DNA of 12,973 bases from positions 1 through 12,973 of the forward strand of contig JAJTXO010000053.1 of the NCBI GenBank assembly GCA_021463315.1. Direction: 5' to 3'. Position numbers and translations under genes: made by a program. This DNA is from Caldilineales bacterium (lineage in GTDB: Bacteria > Chloroflexota > Anaerolineae > JAAEKA01). Below the pieces are notes generated by a model. The model did no database searches, was not told the origin of the DNA, and saw only the letters and a program-made list of their open reading frames with translations. Shown here piece after piece: positions 1-11,319 of this stretch (the stretch's first letter is position 1; every line of letters starts with the position of its first letter).

Positions 1-19
1 GCATGAAGTGGATCGCCCC

Positions 20-23
<4 letters not shown>
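1..23 (+). CDS. C-terminal tail of an upstream gene (partial)
   Basis: The frame open from the window edge reads ...MKWIAP and stops at TGA 21-23, which overlaps the ATG at 20-22 as ATGA. The same overlap style joins the genes that follow, so I infer that an upstream member of the operon ends here. Only about seven codons are visible, so nothing can be said about its function. Confidence 0.3.
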
Positions 24-658
<635 letters not shown>

Positions 659-669
659 TAGGAGATCCG

Positions 670-1830
670 ATGAGCACCCAAGCCTGTGTACCCGCTTCTA
701 TCCCTGTCCTGCGCTGGGCGGCGCGACGTGCGCGCCTGAGCGACGACGACTTGGCAGCACATTTCCGCAAATGGCCCTTGTGGCTCAGCGGCGAGGCGCA
801 ACCGACGCTCAAGCAACTGGAGAAGTTCGCCCACCTCACGCACACGGCCATCGGTTATTTCTTTCTGCCCAAACCGCCCACGCTAGAACTGCCAGTGCCC
901 GATTTTCGCACCTTGCGCGATGAAGCGCTGACCGAGCCCAGCAGCGACTTGCTGGACACGATCTACCTGTGCCAGCAGCGGCAGGATTGGTACCGCAGCC
1001 ACGCCCGCTTGCACGGTCTGCCGGCCCTGGCCTTTGTGGATAGCGCGCACGTGCAGGAAGCCCCCGTGGCAGTAGCGCAGCGGATGCGGCAAACGTTGGG
1101 CCTGTCCAGCGAGGCGCGGCGTCAGTTGCCCACGTGGACAGATGCCCTGCGCCAATTGATCGCCAAGGCCGAGGACGCCGGGGTGATGGTGATGGCTAGT
1201 TCCGTGGTCGGCAGCAACAGCCACCGCAAGCTGAACGTGAGCGAGTTTCGCGGCTTTGCCCTGGCGGATGACCTTGCGCCGCTGGTCTTTTTGAACGGCG
1301 CCGACAGCAAATCCGCGCAGATGTTCACGCTGGCGCACGAACTCGCGCATCTGTGGTTGGGCGCAACGGGCGTGTCCGACACGCAGGCGGGCCAGGTGCC
1401 TGAGCAGCCAGCAGAGCGTTGGTGTAACCAGGTTGCGGCAGAACTGCTGATGCCCTTGGAGGAACTGCAGATGTCCTACCAGCCTGATGCTCCCATTCCA
1501 GACGAAATCCAGCGGCTGGCCCGCGAGTTCAAGGTCAGTACGCTGGTTGCTTTGCGTCGCCTGTTCGATGCGGGCTATATCAGCGGGGACGTGCTGTGGC
1601 AGTACTACCGCGAGGAGCAGGAACGGCTGCGCACCTTGATGGAACGCAGCAGTAGCGGCGGCGACTTCTACCGGAGCCTTGGCGCACGCACCAGTAAGCG
1701 TTTTGCCCGCGCTATCGTCTCCAGCACGCTGGAGGGCCTGACCTCATTTCCAGATGCCTTTCGCATGTTGGGCGTGCGCAAGACAGCGACGTTCTACGAA
1801 GTAGCCCGCGAGCTCGGAGTAACACCATGA
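670..1830 (+). CDS. ImmA/IrrE-family metallopeptidase with N-terminal helical region
   Basis: The 386-residue protein carries the zinc protease signature HELAH (residues 223-227) in the context FTLAHELAHLWLG. The probable third ligand is E249 in ERWCNQVAAELLMP, the ImmA/IrrE pattern E..xN..AAelLMP. Residues 1-80 form the helical segment ending in FFLPKPP that often precedes this domain and may be a degenerate XRE-like helix-turn-helix. ImmA-type peptidases cleave repressors in phages and mobile elements; in toxin-antitoxin-like pairs they act with a neighbouring toxin. AGGAG (660-664) lies five bases before ATG 670. The stop overlaps the start of the DUF4411 gene (ATGA 1827-1830), which indicates a coupled two-gene module. 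I infer that the pair is a regulator or antitoxin with its toxin, inserted between two methyltransferase genes. Its substrate is unknown. Confidence 0.88.
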   Translation: MSTQACVPASIPVLRWAARRARLSDDDLAAHFRKWPLWLSGEAQPTLKQLEKFAHLTHTAIGYFFLPKPPTLELPVPDFRTLRDEALTEPSSDLLDTIYLCQQRQDWYRSHARLHGLPALAFVDSAHVQEAPVAVAQRMRQTLGLSSEARRQLPTWTDALRQLIAKAEDAGVMVMASSVVGSNSHRKLNVSEFRGFALADDLAPLVFLNGADSKSAQMFTLAHELAHLWLGATGVSDTQAGQVPEQPAERWCNQVAAELLMPLEELQMSYQPDAPIPDEIQRLAREFKVSTLVALRRLFDAGYISGDVLWQYYREEQERLRTLMERSSSGGDFYRSLGARTSKRFARAIVSSTLEGLTSFPDAFRMLGVRKTATFYEVARELGVTP

Positions 1831-2317
1831 GCTATCTGCTCGATGCCAACGTCTTCATAGCCGCGAAGAACCTGCACTACGGGCTGGACTTCTGCCCCGC
1901 CTTCTGGGACTGGCTGGTTCACAATGGCAATATGGGCACGGTGTTCAGCGTCGACAAGGTGGCCGATGAGGTCGAGGCTGGTCGGGATGAGTTGTCGGAC
2001 TGGGCCAAAAACCACGGCCATGCGCTGTTTCGACGCACGCCGCCGGCGTTAGCGGCGCAGTTCGCGCAGGTCAGCACGTGGGCCACCAGCCAGCAATACA
2101 CACCAGCCGCCGTCAATACCTTTCTGCAGGTCGCAGATTACTACCTGCTCGCTCATGCGTTGGCCGGCAACCACGTCGTGGTGACACATGAGGTGCCATC
2201 TGACTCGCGCGCACACATCAAGATACCGAACGCCTGCATTGGCTTGGGCGTGCGCTTCATGACGCCTTACCAGATGCTGCGGATCGAACAGGCACGGTTC
2301 GTGCTGGGGGCGCCTGC

Positions 2318-2321
<4 letters not shown>
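1827..2321 (+). CDS. DUF4411 family PIN-like domain protein (putative RNase toxin)
   Basis: The 164-residue protein begins SYLLDANVFIAAKN, the classic first strand of a PIN nuclease with acidic residue D6. Further conserved acidic positions are E48 in VADEVEAG, D104 in VADYYLLAHA and E122 in VVVTHE, so the full acidic set of a PIN-like active site appears to be present. DUF4411 proteins are PIN-like and commonly follow an ImmA/IrrE-type gene, as here, with an ATGA overlap at the start. The stop also overlaps the next methyltransferase gene (ATGA 2318-2321). The likely role is metal-dependent RNA cleavage as the toxin of a two-gene module. That is inferred from family and context; the RNA target cannot be read from the sequence. 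Confidence 0.85.
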
Positions 2322-3905
<1,584 letters not shown>

Positions 3906-3913
<8 letters not shown>

Positions 3914-3962
3914 GTCCACCATCGACGAAATCCTCGCGCCCAAGCCGGAGGCCCGCCCATGA
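3906..3962 (+). pseudogene. Helicase 5'-end copy A: 18-codon truncated leader before fic
   Basis: An ATG at 3906 inside the end of the methyltransferase gene opens an 18-codon frame, MNESTIDEILAPKPEARP, that stops at TGA 3960-3962. It matches the start of the helicase gene at 6222 (TIEEILAPRPQARP): bases 3918-3958 agree with 6231-6271 at 37 of 41 positions by my count. Its stop overlaps the ATG of fic at 3959. It looks like the beginning of a helicase gene cut off by insertion of fic. It may still be translated as a bridge that couples the methyltransferase to fic. No other function is evident. Confidence 0.75.
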
Positions 3963-4993
3963 CACCGCTGGAACAGCTCTACACGGACGATCCTCGCTGG
4001 TACGCCATGATCGGCGATATCCACGCCCTGCTGGAGCGCGTCAAGATCAGCGAGGAACAGTCGGACGATGTGCTGCACCGGCGCAGGCTGAGCCGCATCC
4101 TCTCGATCCACGCCTCTACCGCCATCGAAGGCAACCGGCTCTCCCTGAGCCAGGTCGCCGATGTCATCAACGGCAAGCCCGTCTGGGGACCGCCCAAGGA
4201 CATCAAGGAGGTGCAGAACGCGTGGCGCGCCTACAACGAAATGACCGGCTACGATCCCTGGTCGGTGGACGACCTGCTGAAGGCCCACGCACACCTGACC
4301 GACGCACTCGTTGAGGAGTCGGGCCAGTTCCGCACGGTCGGCGTGGCCGTCGTGCGCGGCGATGGCGTGGTGATGCACCGCGGCGCCCCGGCGGAAGAGG
4401 TTCCCGCCCTGGTCGAGCAGCTTCTGACCTGGGGAAAGACCACCGAAGCGCACCCGCTCATCACGAGCTCCGCCGTCCACTACATGCTGGAACACATCCA
4501 TCCCTTCCGCGACGGCAACGGCCGAATCGGGCGGCTGTGGCAGACCCTGGTGCTTTCTCGATGGAACCCGCTGTTCGCCTGGATGCCGATCGAAACCCTG
4601 GTCCACCACAACCAGGCGCGGTACTACCAGGCGCTTCAGGAGTCGCATGCCGGCGCGGTGGTGGATTGTCGTCCCTTCATCAGCTTCATGCTTGATGCCA
4701 TCGGCAATTCGCTTTACAGATACATCGACATCGCGACCGAAACCAGAGCAGACGCCGGTGTAAGTGACACTGTAAATGACACTGTAAATGACACTGCAAA
4801 TGAATTGTCAAGGCGGATATTGGCTATGCTGCGGGACAATCCGAGAGCGACCGCAAACGCAATGGCCAGCGCACTGCAAGTTTCCGACAGCACCATCAAG
4901 CGCCATCTCAAAACGCTCCGCGAACAGGGCCGGCTGCAACGTGTCGGCTCCGACAAGGCCGGCCATTGGGTCGTCATTGGGAGGCCGCAATGA
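3959..4993 (+). CDS. Class II Fic family protein (AMP-transferase type) with C-terminal winged helix
   Basis: The 344-residue protein contains the complete Fic motif HPFRDGNGRIGR (residues 181-192). The family uses the histidine to transfer AMP from ATP to hydroxyl groups of target proteins. The N-terminal inhibitory helix is present as STAIEGN (53-59), matching the (S/T)xxxE(G/N) rule with E57, which makes this an auto-inhibited class II Fic protein. Residues 283-340 resemble a winged helix (ATANAMASALQVSDSTIKRHL), so it may also bind DNA and control its own operon. A linker of VxDT repeats (268-283) separates the two parts. It sits between a truncated helicase leader (stop/start overlap at 3959) and a second leader (ATGA 4990-4993), clearly as an inserted cassette. 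The target is unknown. Confidence 0.92.
   Translation: MTPLEQLYTDDPRWYAMIGDIHALLERVKISEEQSDDVLHRRRLSRILSIHASTAIEGNRLSLSQVADVINGKPVWGPPKDIKEVQNAWRAYNEMTGYDPWSVDDLLKAHAHLTDALVEESGQFRTVGVAVVRGDGVVMHRGAPAEEVPALVEQLLTWGKTTEAHPLITSSAVHYMLEHIHPFRDGNGRIGRLWQTLVLSRWNPLFAWMPIETLVHHNQARYYQALQESHAGAVVDCRPFISFMLDAIGNSLYRYIDIATETRADAGVSDTVNDTVNDTANELSRRILAMLRDNPRATANAMASALQVSDSTIKRHLKTLREQGRLQRVGSDKAGHWVVIGRPQ
4760..4807 (+). repeat. 12-base tandem repeat in the Fic linker
   Basis: Four consecutive 12-base units start at 4760, 4772, 4784 and 4796. Units two and three are identical (GTAAATGACACT); the first differs at one base and the fourth is degenerate. They encode VSDT, VNDT, VNDT, ANEL between the Fic core and the winged helix. 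A unit of 12 keeps the frame, so gain or loss of units would change linker length only. Confidence 0.85.
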
Positions 4994-5142
4994 GCAAACC
5001 CGCCATCGAGGAAATCCTCGCGCCCAAGCCCGCCGCCCGGCCGCGCATCTACGCCTATGCGATAGACGACGCCGCGCACCAGGGCCTGCTCAAGGTGGGC
5101 CAGGTTTTTCGTCCAGTAGAGGTGAGCTATGACGCAGACTGA
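4990..5142 (+). pseudogene. Helicase 5'-end copy B: 50-codon truncated GIY-YIG start before the DUF1016 gene
   Basis: This frame opens at ATG 4990, overlapping the fic stop as ATGA, and reads through about 38 codons matching the helicase N-terminus before ending in unrelated sequence at TGA 5140-5142. Bases 5005-5103 align without gaps to 6234-6332 with 14 mismatches in 99 by my count. Only 3 of 33 codons change the amino acid. Homology stops sharply after LLKVGQ, in the middle of the GIY-YIG-like fold, where the leader and ribosome site of the DUF1016 gene begin. The excess of synonymous change suggests the fragment comes from a functional but diverged helicase allele, not from a recent duplication of the resident gene. 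The peptide overlaps the DUF1016 start and could couple its translation. Confidence 0.8.
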
Positions 5143-6172
5143 CGAAGTCCAAAATAGCGTCCTTGGCAAAGCGCAGGGCTATCTGGGCTTGTTGACCGAG
5201 ATCAAGAAACGCATTCACTCGGCCCAGTACGAAGCCCTCAAGGCGGTCAACCGGGAGCTGGTCGGCCTCTACTGGGACATTGGTCGCATGATTGTGGAAC
5301 GCCAGAATAGCGAGGGCTGGGGGAAATCCGTGGTGGAGAAGCTTTCAGCCGATCTGCGGCGCGAATTTCCCGGCGTGGGTGGTTTTTCGGTCCAGAATCT
5401 CTGGTATATGCGCCAGTTCTATTCGGAATACCACGACAACGAAAGACTCCAACCACTGGTTGGAGAAATTGCCTGGGCGCACAACCTTGCTATCATGAGC
5501 AAATGCAAGGATCCGCTGGAGCGCGAATTCTATATCCGCATGGCCCACAAGTTCGGCTGGTCTAGGAACGTGCTCCTCCATCAGATAGAGAATCAGAGCT
5601 ACGAGAAATCCTTGGTAGGCCAGACCAATTTCGACCGGACGCTGACGCCGGGCCTTCTCTCCCAAGCCAAACTGGCGGTGAAAGACGAATACACCTTCGG
5701 TTTTCTGGAGCTGGGCGAAGCGCATAGCGAGCGAGAACTGGAGCGGGCGCTCATCGCCAAGATCGAGGATTTCCTGCGGGCGATGGGGGGTATGTTTGCC
5801 TTCATGGGCAGCCAGTACCGGCTGGAGGTGGACGGCAAAGAGTTCTTCATCGATCTCTTGCTGTTTCACCGCACTCTGCGCTGTCTTGTCGCAATTGAAC
5901 TGAAAATCGGTGAATTCCTGCCGGAGTTCGTCGGTAAGATGCAGTTTTACCTGACGGTCCTGGATCAACAGGTTCGTCAAGAGGACGAGAATCCTTCCAT
6001 CGGCATCATTCTGTGCAAAGAGAAGAGCCGCACGATTGTGGAATACGCCCTGCGCGATGCCCGCAAGCCGATCGGAGTGGCTACGTATGAAATCACCAGG
6101 ACCCTGCCCAAGGCGCTGAAAGGTCAACTGCCCTCGCCAAAGGCCATCGCTCAGTTGCTGGAGGGCATATGA
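5129..6172 (+). CDS. DUF1016/YhcG family PDDEXK nuclease
   Basis: The 347-residue protein has the two-part DUF1016 architecture. An N-terminal helical domain includes LVGLYWDIGRMIVERQ (45-59) and GFSVQNLWYMRQFY (85-98). A C-terminal PDDEXK nuclease-like domain has D242 in FFIDLLLFHR and the E-x-K pair E257, K259 in LVAIELKIGEF. Length is normal for the family. Members are frequent in restriction and defence islands and are thought to act as DNA nucleases, often beside type I or similar R-M genes. AGAGGTGAG (5117-5125) is a good ribosome site for ATG 5129. The gene was inserted within a copy of the helicase 5' end and is followed by an 18-codon bridge to the intact helicase. Whether it works with the R-M core or independently is not decidable here. 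Confidence 0.92.
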   Translation: MTQTDEVQNSVLGKAQGYLGLLTEIKKRIHSAQYEALKAVNRELVGLYWDIGRMIVERQNSEGWGKSVVEKLSADLRREFPGVGGFSVQNLWYMRQFYSEYHDNERLQPLVGEIAWAHNLAIMSKCKDPLEREFYIRMAHKFGWSRNVLLHQIENQSYEKSLVGQTNFDRTLTPGLLSQAKLAVKDEYTFGFLELGEAHSERELERALIAKIEDFLRAMGGMFAFMGSQYRLEVDGKEFFIDLLLFHRTLRCLVAIELKIGEFLPEFVGKMQFYLTVLDQQVRQEDENPSIGIILCKEKSRTIVEYALRDARKPIGVATYEITRTLPKALKGQLPSPKAIAQLLEGI

Positions 6173-6221
6173 CAGCGATTGACAACGGAGCCGGGGTGAA
6201 GCGCATGGAGGGGTTGTTTCT

Positions 6222-6225
<4 letters not shown>
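6169..6225 (+). other. 18-codon bridging mini-ORF between DUF1016 and helicase genes
   Basis: ATG 6169 overlaps the DUF1016 stop as ATGA and the frame MTAIDNGAGVKRMEGLFL ends at TGA 6223-6225, which in turn overlaps the helicase ATG at 6222. It fills exactly the gap between the two genes with stop/start overlaps on both sides. It is unrelated to the helicase leader. It may be the truncated start of another gene that followed the DUF1016 gene in the donor, or simply a translational-coupling peptide. Confidence 0.5.
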
Positions 6226-8750
<2,525 letters not shown>

Positions 8751-8768
8751 GGCACAGCCGCACGAGGT

Positions 8769-9173
8769 ATGATGCACGACGCTTCCCATTTGATCCTCTA
8801 TGTCGCTGACCAGGCGCGCAGCACCCGCTTCTACGAAGCGGTGCTTTTGCTGGCGCCAAGGCTGAACGTGCCAGGAATGACTGAGTTCGTGCTGCCTGGC
8901 GGCGCCATCCTGGGCCTGATGCCAGAGGCTGCCATTGAGCGCCTGCTCGGGCCGGCGCTGCCCAAGCCCTCTGCCGCCCGCGGCGCGCCGCGGGCAGAGC
9001 TCTACCTCGTTGTCGCACACCCCGCGGACTTTCACGCCCGGGCGCTGGCGGCCGGCGCGGTCGAGCTCAGTCCGCTGAGCGTGCGGTCCTGGGGCGATGC
9101 GGCCGCCTACTCGCTGGATCCCGATGGCCATGTGCTTGCGTTCGCCAGTGCAGGGGAGGGCGGTGCGGTCTGA
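8769..9173 (+). CDS. VOC (glyoxalase/bleomycin-resistance fold) family protein
   Basis: The 134-residue protein has the two-repeat VOC layout. It begins ASHLILYVADQARSTRFYEAVL, the usual first strand and helix of the first module. The second module is AELYLVVAHPADFHARALAAGA followed by DAAAYSLDPDGHVLAFA near the end. VOC proteins include metal-dependent lyases, dioxygenases and antibiotic-binding proteins. Here the glutamate that often ends the DPDGH..E motif is replaced by alanine, so the usual metal site looks incomplete and a binding role is possible. GAGG (8764-8767) is the only ribosome site, and Met codons at 8769 and 8772 are both possible; 8772 has the better spacing. It lies 18 bases after the helicase stop and may be co-transcribed, but is not evidently part of the defence system. 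Confidence 0.85.
   Translation: MMHDASHLILYVADQARSTRFYEAVLLLAPRLNVPGMTEFVLPGGAILGLMPEAAIERLLGPALPKPSAARGAPRAELYLVVAHPADFHARALAAGAVELSPLSVRSWGDAAAYSLDPDGHVLAFASAGEGGAV
8976..8995. repeat. 20-base perfect GC palindrome inside the VOC gene
   Basis: GCCCGCGGCGCGCCGCGGGC equals its own reverse complement. It encodes part of an alanine/arginine-rich loop (AARGAPRA) between the two VOC modules, a position where family members vary. It could form a strong hairpin in the mRNA. Confidence 0.8.
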
Positions 9174-9313
9174 CTGACCCGCGCGGGGACTCGACGGGGC
9201 GCGGATTCCTATCCTTGCCCGCCGGGCATATCTGGCGCTGGCGCCGGACGGTGTGGCTGGCGGTGTTGCTCTGCTTTCTGGCCATCGCGCTTGTCTTGCC
9301 GCGCGTGGTATAG
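9170..9313 (+). other. Possible remnant of a one-helix membrane protein
   Basis: An open frame without a good start codon runs from about 9170 to TAG 9311-9313. It ends in WRWRRTVWLAVLLCFLAIAL followed by VLPRVV, which looks like a basic region plus one transmembrane helix. No ATG, GTG or TTG with a suitable ribosome site is present in frame. I treat it as a gene remnant or a chance frame. Apart from this and the promoter downstream I see nothing in the 9174-9437 gap. Confidence 0.2.
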
Positions 9314-9332
9314 GCCAGCCGGCGTCGGGCGC

Positions 9333-9361
9333 TTGACAGCGGGCGCGATTGACACTAGAAT
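9333..9361 (+). promoter_or_regulatory. Sigma70-type promoter for the PPOX gene
   Basis: A perfect -35 box TTGACA (9333-9338), a 17-base spacer and -10 box TAGAAT (9356-9361) lie upstream of the PPOX gene. Transcription would start near 9368 and give a leader of about 70 bases. Confidence 0.7.
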
Positions 9362-9385
9362 GGCCGCCTACGGCGATCCGACCCT

Positions 9386-9410
9386 GAGCCACCTGACGAT
9401 ATCGTGGCTC
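9386..9410 (+). promoter_or_regulatory. Hairpin in the PPOX 5' leader
   Basis: GAGCCAC (9386-9392) and GTGGCTC (9404-9410) form a 7-base perfect stem around an 11-base loop that itself contains GATATC. It lies in the predicted leader, 15 bases before the ribosome site, and could be an operator or an RNA structure. There is no U-run after it, so it is not a terminator. Confidence 0.45.
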
Positions 9411-9437
9411 TGTTTACGGCAGCACGGAGGTAAAACC

Positions 9438-9863
9438 ATGGCCATTCCTGACTCGATCCGAACGCTCATTGCCACCGGCCCGCTGGCCCATCTGACTACC
9501 CTCAACCCCGACGGCAGCCCACAGGTCACGGTGGTTTGGGTCGGACTACAAGACGATGAGTTCGTCTGTGCCCATATGGGCGCCTACCAGAAAGTCCACA
9601 ACATGCGCCGCGATCCCCGCGTCGCGCTCTCGCTGCTCGGCCGCGGCCAAACCGCGCTGGGGCTGCACGAGTATCTGGTCGTCTATGGGGAGGCCTATCT
9701 CACCGAGGGCGGCGCGGCGGATCTGCTTCAGCGGCTGGCGCATGTGTACCTGGGTCCGACGGTGGAGTTTCCACCGGCCGCGGTGCGACAGCAGCCGGGG
9801 TTCATTACCCATATCGCGCCGCGCCGTTTTGCCGGGGTGGGGCCCTGGACGACAGCGTCCTGA
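9438..9863 (+). CDS. PPOX class flavin/F420-dependent oxidoreductase
   Basis: The 141-residue protein has the split-barrel fold pattern of pyridoxamine-phosphate-oxidase-like enzymes. LAHLTTLNPDGSPQVTVVWVG (15-35) is the typical first beta hairpin, and KVHNMRRDPRVALSLLG (51-67) is the conserved stretch after the cofactor-binding strand. Small proteins of this shape are mostly annotated as F420-dependent, but FMN or heme binding cannot be excluded from sequence. The substrate is unknown. The frame is open upstream to 9291, but ATG 9438 is chosen because GGAGGT (9426-9431) lies six bases before it and because it begins at the conserved domain. A dedicated promoter and leader precede it. The stop overlaps the start of a decayed GNAT gene. 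Confidence 0.85.
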   Translation: MAIPDSIRTLIATGPLAHLTTLNPDGSPQVTVVWVGLQDDEFVCAHMGAYQKVHNMRRDPRVALSLLGRGQTALGLHEYLVVYGEAYLTEGGAADLLQRLAHVYLGPTVEFPPAAVRQQPGFITHIAPRRFAGVGPWTTAS

Positions 9864-10106
9864 TGGTCCCAACAGCCGCGCTGCTGGCCGATCACTCCGC
9901 TGCGGCGCGCACGCTGGCGCAGTGGCGTCGGGGCGGCCTTGATCAGCACCACGACCAGCTTGGCCCGCGACCAGGGCTACGCTGTCGTCTACACAGCCAC
10001 CGCGACCGCGCGCGGCCTCCTGGAGCAGCAGAGCTGGGAGCTGGTGCAGACGGTCTAGCACGGCGCCGAGCGGCTGGCGATCTATCGCCGGGTTCTCAAG
10101 ACGTGA
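9863..10106 (+). pseudogene. GNAT acetyltransferase pseudogene (internal deletion, frameshift, nonsense codon)
   Basis: The frame starting at ATG 9863 reads MVPTAALLADHSAAARTLAQ, the typical beginning of a GNAT protein with LADH and tLAqW. After about 22 codons the family signal moves to another frame (codons beginning at 9903, 9906 and so on). There WRSGVGAALIS resembles the acetyl-CoA motif A (R/QxxGxG/A), and GYAVVYTATATARGLLEQQS resembles the final strands. That frame has an in-frame TAG at 10056-10058, after which HGAERLAIYRRVLKT continues to TGA 10104. The middle of the protein, roughly half the usual length, is missing. The gene is therefore a decayed acetyltransferase. Confidence 0.7.
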
Positions 10107-10164
10107 GGGCGCAGAGAGCGCTGACCGGCCAGCACGTCGGCGTCACTGATCGAGGAGAAACACA

Positions 10165-10764
10165 ATGCGAGAGCTCATGATCGACTTCATCACCTCCCTG
10201 GACGGCTATGCATCGGGGGAGGGTTGGCCCGGCTGGTGGGGTCTTGAAGGGCCGGAATACCTCGCCTGGCTCGGCGAGCAACCACCGGTGACCTACCTGA
10301 TGGGCGCGAACACGTACCGGGTGATGTCCGGCTTCGCCGGCGGAGAGATCCCGGGAGTTGAACCCGGGTCCGAAGAGGAGGCCAGCGTCGACGAACTCAC
10401 GCGAGCGCCGAAGGTGGTGTTCTCGGCCTCGATCGGGGAGCCCCTCACGTGGGCCAACACGACTCTCGTGCGCGGCGACGCCGTGCAGGCGGTCCGGGCG
10501 ATGAAGGCGGAGGGTTCCGGCATCCTCAGCACGCTCGGCAGCATCAGCCTGGCCCGCTCGCTGCTGCGCGCCGGGATCGTCGATCGCTTCCGGGTCGTGA
10601 TGTTCCCCGTGATCACCGGCGCCACCGGCGCGGAACGCATCTACGACGGCTATCCCGACGTCGCGCTCGACATGATCGACCACCGCACCTTCGACGGCCG
10701 CATCCAGCTCGTCGAATACCGGCCGCGCGTGCTCGATGCCCCACCCCTCGCGCCGACTGCCTGA
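10165..10764 (+). CDS. Dihydrofolate reductase / RibD C-terminal family protein
   Basis: The 199-residue protein begins MRELMIDFITSLDGYASG, the usual first strand and substrate loop of the RibD-C/DHFR-like family. YLMGANTYRVMSG (44-56) and KVVFSASIGEPLTWANTTLV (83-102) follow, and GSGILSTLGSISLARSLL (117-134) gives the NADPH-binding glycine-rich segment. These stand-alone proteins are presumed NAD(P)H-dependent reductases; a role in folate or riboflavin synthesis should not be assumed. GAGGAG (10152-10157) lies seven bases before the ATG. The gene follows the GNAT pseudogene by 58 bases and is itself followed by an attC-like palindrome, so it could once have been an integron-type cassette. 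Confidence 0.88.
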   Translation: MRELMIDFITSLDGYASGEGWPGWWGLEGPEYLAWLGEQPPVTYLMGANTYRVMSGFAGGEIPGVEPGSEEEASVDELTRAPKVVFSASIGEPLTWANTTLVRGDAVQAVRAMKAEGSGILSTLGSISLARSLLRAGIVDRFRVVMFPVITGATGAERIYDGYPDVALDMIDHRTFDGRIQLVEYRPRVLDAPPLAPTA

Positions 10765-10860
10765 GGCCAAGCGCCTGCGCGGGCCTCCGGAGATCGGGCG
10801 CTCCGCGGCGGGCGTTTGGGGGCGGTCGGGTTGGTCGACGGCCGCTTGGCTAGCCAGGCC

Positions 10861-10960
10861 GCCCAACAACTCGCTGGAGCCGACCTGCCAGCCCGAAGCT
10901 GGGTTTTCATGCGATACCAGGTCTGGGCTGGCCAGGCGGCTCAGCTCGATGCTGTCAGGC
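10861..10960 (+). repeat. Imperfect 100-base palindrome resembling an integron attC site
   Basis: The left arm begins GCCCAAC (10861), matching the R'' consensus RYYYAAC, and continues ACTCGCTGGAGCCG into CCTGCCAGCCC. The right arm begins GGGCTGGCCAGG (near 10925), then CGGCTCAGCTC, and ends GTCAGGC (10954-10960), a degenerate form of GTTRRRY. The arms pair with a few single unpaired bases, the layout of attC sites, and the length is within the attC range. It lies 97 bases after the stop of the DHFR-like gene in the expected orientation. No integrase gene or second attC is visible, so the call is tentative. Confidence 0.45.
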
Positions 10961-10972
10961 AGTGCAAGAGTG

Positions 10973-11079
10973 TCATCTCAATAAACCGGGGTCGAGACTT
11001 CCGAAGTCTGCGCAGGTTTGTTCAAGACGAGCTCACAGTCCATAAGACTTCGGAAGTCTTCCCCAATCTATCGAGATGA
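10973..11079. repeat. 107-base palindromic repeat element (two inverted repeat ends)
   Basis: The left end reads TCATCTCAATA, an 11-base variable part, then AGACTTCCGAAGTCT (10995-11009). The right end carries the same pattern inverted, with AAGACTTCGGAAGTCTT at 11044-11060 and TATCGAGATGA ending at 11079. Each end also contains its own 7-8 base dyad. The compact two-ended layout resembles a miniature inverted-repeat element. I see no target-site duplication and no transposase. A third copy lies at 12828-12874. Confidence 0.65.
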
Positions 11080-11081
11080 TA

Positions 11082-11227
11082 CCGGCGCGACGATAGAAGC
11101 AGGCAACATCGTTCAAGAACTCAACACCGCCGTGCAATGGCTGTCCTACCTGGGGCGCCACAGCGGTGTGGCAACAGCTCAGGAAGTCAACTTCTCGCGC
11201 ATCGACGACGCGCCAGATGCAGCTTGA
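11082..11227 (+). pseudogene. Coding-like fragment of unknown origin after the palindromic repeat
   Basis: Immediately after the repeat an open frame reads GATIEAGNIVQELNTAVQWL and on to IDDAPDAA, stopping at TGA 11225-11227. Composition looks protein-like, but no start codon occurs after the repeat; the frame continues only backwards into it. It may be the 3' end of a gene cut by the repeat, or a chance frame. I recognise no family. Bases 11228-11319 hold nothing else I can support. Confidence 0.25.
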
Positions 11228-11319
11228 CCGGTCGCTGCACCCGCGTTCAAACGTTGGCTGGCTGGTGAGGCACGGCTTGGGCTGACTGTAGACGCACTGG
11301 CCAAAGAGGAAACCGCTCT

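Noticed and set aside
10096..10869. 257-codon minus-strand frame opposite the DHFR-like gene
   Set aside because: The plus-strand gene has a clear ribosome site and family motifs. The antisense product is R/G/H-rich with no motif.
8769..10960. A full integron cassette array covering the VOC, PPOX, GNAT and DHFR-like genes
   Set aside because: Only one attC-like palindrome is visible, after the DHFR-like gene. The other gene junctions lack RYYYAAC/GTTRRRY pairs, and no integrase gene is in the window.
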